NCBI GenBank assembly: GCA_046483565.1 | Contig: JAWOCZ010000064.1 | Span: 1-26,713 of the forward strand | DNA length: 26,713 bases | DNA from: T1Sed10-7 sp046483565 | GTDB lineage: Bacteria > Actinomycetota > Nitriliruptoria > Nitriliruptorales > Nitriliruptoraceae | Reading direction: 5' to 3' | In this document: piece by piece, positions 23,660 through 26,713 of the stretch | Numbering within the stretch: the stretch's first letter is position 1 | Layout: each line of letters opens with the position of its first letter | The notes under the pieces: model-generated | Databases searched by the model: none | Told to the model about the DNA's origin: nothing | What the model saw: the letters and a program-made list of their open reading frames with translations, nothing else | Position numbers and translations under genes: made by a program

Positions 23660-26562
23660 TGAACCAACGGTGGCGGTGGGTGCTGCCCGTCGCCGCCGTG
23701 GGAGCCGTGGTCCTCGTCCTCCTGGTCATCACCGCCGGCGCCGAGGTGGTGGTCGAGCCGCTGCGTGTCGAGGCTGGCACCGAGGACGACGAGGTGGTGC
23801 TCGACGCCGCCCTGTACCTGCCCCCCGGGGCCTCGGCGGAGGACCCGAGACCTGCGGTACTGCTCGGCCACGGCTTCCTCAGCGACCGCTCCGCGGTCGA
23901 CGAGCCGGCCAGATCACTGGCGGCTGATGGCTACGTCGTCCTGACCTGGTCCTCGCGAGGGTTCGGCGCCTCTGGGGGCGAGGTGGCCATCGCGGCGCCC
24001 GGACGGGAGATCGCCGACGTCGCCGTCCTGGTGGACCTGCTGGCAGCGCGTCCCGAGGTGCGCGCCGACGCGGCCGACGACCCGCTGGTCGCCATCGTCG
24101 GCAGCAGCTACGGCGGTGGCACCGCGCTCCTCGCGGCCACCGCCGAGCCGCGGTTGGATGCGGTGGTCGCGATCGCTGCGTGGCACTCGTTGACGACGGC
24201 GCTGGCACCCAACGGTGTGGTCAGCGTGGAGCCCGGCTCCGGTGCCCCCGCGGCCGGGGTCGTGAAGGCGGCCTGGACGGGTTTGCTGTTCACGGCACGG
24301 ACCACACCGGGTGCTGCCGGCCCCCCACCTGCGGCGACGTCCGGACCGCCGCCATCCGCAGACGATGCTCCCGGCCTCCCGTCCGCCGGCGCGACGGCGC
24401 CGCCGTGCGGACGGTTCACCGCCGAGGTCTGCGACGCCTACCTCGCCGTCGCGACCGCGGGGACGATGACCCCCGGGGCGGCCGGGCTCCTGGAAGCCTC
24501 GAGCCCCATCGGAGAGCTCGAGCGGGTGACCGCACCGACGCTGCTGGTGCAGGGACAGAGCGACACGCTGTTCGACCTGTCCCAGGCCGTGGTCAACGCC
24601 GAGGCGATCGCCGCCACCGGCACCCCGGTCCGGCAGCGGTGGGTGCCCGGCGGACATCAGCAGGTCGGCTTCGGTGCCGGATCCGAGGAGATCGACCAGG
24701 AGGTGCGCGCCTGGCTGGACCGCTGGCTCGACGCCACCGGGGCCGACGCGGCGGACCAGGAACCCACCGGGGCCAGCGAGTCGGCCCTGGTGTGGACCGA
24801 TGCCGTCACCGACGAGGTCGTCGATGCGGAGCGCCAGCAGACCACCGGGGCAACGCTGCGCCTCGCGCTGACGCCGGACGGTCGGCTCACGGCGGGACCG
24901 GACACCGCCGACGACCAGGGCGGTGGGTCGGTGCCGGCAGCACGCACGATCTTCTCCCCGCCCGGTGGCCAGCCGGCTGCGCTGTCGACGCTGCCGGGCG
25001 CGGGCGGCCTCGGCGACCTGCTCCCGAGCGCGGACATCGCCGGACAGCACGTCGCCTTCACCGCCGAACCGCGGGACGAGGACGTGGTGCTGTTCGGCGC
25101 GCCGAGCCTCGGGCTGACCCTGGACGCCGAAGGTGACGAGGCGCGCGTCTTCGTGAAGCTCAGCGACGTGGCGGCCGACGGACGCACCCGTCTGCTCCAG
25201 CAGGCCGTCACCCCGGTGCGTGCCACCGACCTGCCAGCGGCGGTCACGGTCGAGCTTCCCGTGCTCGCCCATCGGCTCCGGGCAGGCCACCGGTTGCGAC
25301 TGACCGTGGCGACCACCGACCAGGCCTTCGACAACCTCACCGAACCCACGACCGTCACCCTCGGCCTGGACGAGGAGGCGGTGCTCACGCTCCCGACCGT
25401 CGAGGTGGCGACGCCTTCGTCTCGAGCGACCCCGATCGTGATCGCGGCGCTGGTCGTGTTGCTCCTGCTGGCCACTGGCGTGCTGCTGCGCCGCCGGCGC
25501 AGGGACGCTGAGCCGGGCCGGGAACCGACGGGGGGTCCGGAGCAGGAGCGGGTGGCCGCGGTCCCAGCGCCGGCCGGCGAGGAGGGGACGCCGGGCCGTG
25601 GCGGCGAGGAGCGGACGCCGGTTCGTGGCGGCGAGGAGGGGACGCCGGCTCCGGTGGCGCTGTCCGGACTCGGGAAGCGGTACCCCGACGGCAAGGTGGC
25701 GGTCGACGATCTCACCCTGGAGGTCGGCGCCGGGCAGGTGATGGGCCTGCTCGGCCCCAACGGCGCGGGCAAGACCTCCGCGCTACGGATGCTGGTGGGG
25801 CTGGCGCACCCCACCACCGGCGGCGTCGAGCTGTTCGGGCACCGGGTTCGACCCGGCCATCCCGTGCTCGCGCGTGTCGGCGCGCTGATCGAGGGCCCCG
25901 GGTTCGTGCCGGAGCTGTCCGGTCGCGAGAACCTGGAGCTGTACTGGCGGGCCGGGGGGCAGGCGCTCGAGGACGCCGACCTGCCGTGGGCGCTCGACAT
26001 CGCGGCGCTCGGTGCGGCGATCGACAACCCGGTGAAGACCTACTCGCACGGGATGAAGCAGCGGCTCGCGATCGCCCAGGCGATGCTGGGTCGGCCCGAA
26101 CTGCTGGTGCTGGACGAACCCACGGACGGGCTGGACCCGGAGCAGATCCGGGCCATGCGCCGGCTGCTGGTGCAACTCGGCGAGGAGGGCCACACGATCG
26201 TGGTGTCCAGCCACCTGCTCGCGGAGGTGGAGCAGATGTGCACCCACGTCGCCGTCATGCAGTCCGGTCGTCTGCGCGCGATCGGGCCGGTGGCGACCCT
26301 GACCGGTACCACGGCACGGGTCACGATCTCGACCGACGACGGGGAGGCGGCACGTCGGGTGTTGGCGGCCGCGGTCGATGACGGCGAGGTCACGGCCTCG
26401 GAGGACACCGTCGTCGTCGCCGGCAGCGAGACCGCGGTCGCGGACCTGGTCGAGTTGCTCGTCGCCGACGGCATCCGGATCGACGCCGTGGCACCCCGCG
26501 GCAGCCTGGAGGACGCCTTCCTCAGCCTGACCGCCACCGAGACCGGAGGGGATGACGGATGA
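23659..26562 (+). CDS. Fusion of CocE/X-Pro peptidase-type serine hydrolase with an ABC transporter ATPase
   Basis: 967 residues joining two proteins usually made apart. Residues about 8-28 are a membrane anchor. An alpha/beta hydrolase of the S15/CocE type spans about 32-360: VLLGHGFLSDRS, WSSRGFGASGG, nucleophile Ser150 in GSSYGGG, Asp302 in GQSDTLFD and His333 in GGHQQ. A PepX C-terminal-like jelly roll covers about 375-580. A second membrane segment (591-610) ends in RRRRR. A 27-bp-repeat linker leads to an ABC ATPase (about 665-967): Walker A GPNGAGKT 699-706, signature SHGMK at 796-800, Walker B LLVLDEPTDGLDP near 815-827. Charges place the hydrolase outside and the ATPase inside. ATG 23659 has AGGAG five bases upstream. 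The following permease start overlaps by four bases. Confidence 0.9.
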   Translation: MNQRWRWVLPVAAVGAVVLVLLVITAGAEVVVEPLRVEAGTEDDEVVLDAALYLPPGASAEDPRPAVLLGHGFLSDRSAVDEPARSLAADGYVVLTWSSRGFGASGGEVAIAAPGREIADVAVLVDLLAARPEVRADAADDPLVAIVGSSYGGGTALLAATAEPRLDAVVAIAAWHSLTTALAPNGVVSVEPGSGAPAAGVVKAAWTGLLFTARTTPGAAGPPPAATSGPPPSADDAPGLPSAGATAPPCGRFTAEVCDAYLAVATAGTMTPGAAGLLEASSPIGELERVTAPTLLVQGQSDTLFDLSQAVVNAEAIAATGTPVRQRWVPGGHQQVGFGAGSEEIDQEVRAWLDRWLDATGADAADQEPTGASESALVWTDAVTDEVVDAERQQTTGATLRLALTPDGRLTAGPDTADDQGGGSVPAARTIFSPPGGQPAALSTLPGAGGLGDLLPSADIAGQHVAFTAEPRDEDVVLFGAPSLGLTLDAEGDEARVFVKLSDVAADGRTRLLQQAVTPVRATDLPAAVTVELPVLAHRLRAGHRLRLTVATTDQAFDNLTEPTTVTLGLDEEAVLTLPTVEVATPSSRATPIVIAALVVLLLLATGVLLRRRRRDAEPGREPTGGPEQERVAAVPAPAGEEGTPGRGGEERTPVRGGEEGTPAPVALSGLGKRYPDGKVAVDDLTLEVGAGQVMGLLGPNGAGKTSALRMLVGLAHPTTGGVELFGHRVRPGHPVLARVGALIEGPGFVPELSGRENLELYWRAGGQALEDADLPWALDIAALGAAIDNPVKTYSHGMKQRLAIAQAMLGRPELLVLDEPTDGLDPEQIRAMRRLLVQLGEEGHTIVVSSHLLAEVEQMCTHVAVMQSGRLRAIGPVATLTGTTARVTISTDDGEAARRVLAAAVDDGEVTASEDTVVVAGSETAVADLVELLVADGIRIDAVAPRGSLEDAFLSLTATETGGDDG
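25576..25650 (+). repeat. 27-bp tandem repeat encoding a GEEGTPxRG linker
   Basis: Units begin at 25576, 25603 and 25630 (about 2.8 copies). They keep the reading frame and encode GEEGTPGRG, GEERTPVRG and GEEGTPAP. The segment links the second membrane helix to the ABC ATPase and probably acts as a flexible spacer whose length can change by slippage. Confidence 0.9.
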
Positions 26563-26713
26563 GGGTCGAGCTGCGCCGCCAACTCCGCCGTCGCCGCACG
26601 GCCGGCGGGCTCGTCGGCATCGCCGCGGTCCCGGTGCTGCTCGCGGTCGCCTTCGCCCTCGCGGGCAACGGCGGCGGCGGCCCGGGTGACGGCGACGGCG
26701 GCGGTGGTGACCC
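26559..26713 (+). CDS. ABC-2-type permease, 5' end only (partial)
   Basis: The ATG at 26559 overlaps the stop of the ATPase fusion in ATGA, so the two are probably translated together. The visible 51 residues start MRVELRRQLRRRRTAGG, followed by one hydrophobic segment (LVGIAAVPVLLAVAFALAG) and a Gly/Asp-rich loop. A basic N-terminus before a first membrane helix is typical of ABC-2-type permeases, and this position after an ATPase gene is the usual one. The gene continues past the window edge, so the assignment rests mainly on context. Confidence 0.7.
   Translation, partial: MRVELRRQLRRRRTAGGLVGIAAVPVLLAVAFALAGNGGGGPGDGDGGGGD

Overview
The window is about 26.7 kb of very GC-rich DNA. The codon use, the actinobacterial gene families and the many acidic proteins suggest a chromosomal segment of a high-GC actinobacterium, possibly a deep-branching halotolerant lineage such as Nitriliruptoria. 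That placement is inference; no rRNA or marker gene is present. I see no phage genes, transposases, CRISPR array, tRNA or rRNA. Genes are dense, and several neighbours overlap at their stop and start codons.

Layout. 1-2.1 kb: a long-chain-type acyl-CoA dehydrogenase (+) converging on a TetR regulator (-), with a 28-bp tandem duplication covering both stop codons. 2.4-2.75 kb: thioredoxin (+) with a clear terminator. 2.86-8.4 kb: one giant minus-strand gene for a single-chain biotin-dependent acyl-CoA carboxylase laid out like the eukaryotic multidomain acetyl-CoA carboxylase. 8.6-10.1 kb: a DUF1269 protein and a YccF membrane protein (both -), separated by a 13-bp tandem-repeat array. 10.5-11.5 kb: a stand-alone cobalamin-binding protein (+) with the W-x9-EH motif of B12 photoreceptors and no DNA-binding domain. 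11.7-17.3 kb: a branched-chain amino-acid-type ABC importer. The lipoprotein binding protein is on the plus strand and the livH-M-G-F operon on the minus strand, meeting at three perfect-length 72-bp repeats. 17.5-19.5 kb: a proline racemase-family enzyme and an ornithine cyclodeaminase-family enzyme, divergent from livH. 19.7-21.4 kb: a membrane protein with carboxypeptidase-regulatory-like domains, two PASTA domains and 26 Glu-Pro repeats, convergent and overlapping with a YhhN/TMEM86 gene. 22.25-26.7 kb: an apparent operon of a flavin disulfide oxidoreductase, a fusion of a CocE-type serine hydrolase with an ABC ATPase, and the start of an ABC permease that runs off the window.

How they may work together. 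The Liv importer together with the racemase and cyclodeaminase genes suggests uptake and catabolism of amino acids, perhaps proline or hydroxyproline. The acyl-CoA dehydrogenase, TetR and giant carboxylase point to fatty-acid or acyl-CoA metabolism. The last three genes look like an envelope-facing export or processing unit.

The most unusual features are the eukaryotic-like carboxylase, the HTH-less W-x9-EH cobalamin protein, the hydrolase-ABC ATPase fusion, the secreted beta domain fused to LivH, and the PASTA protein without a kinase. Several short tandem-repeat arrays sit at gene ends.
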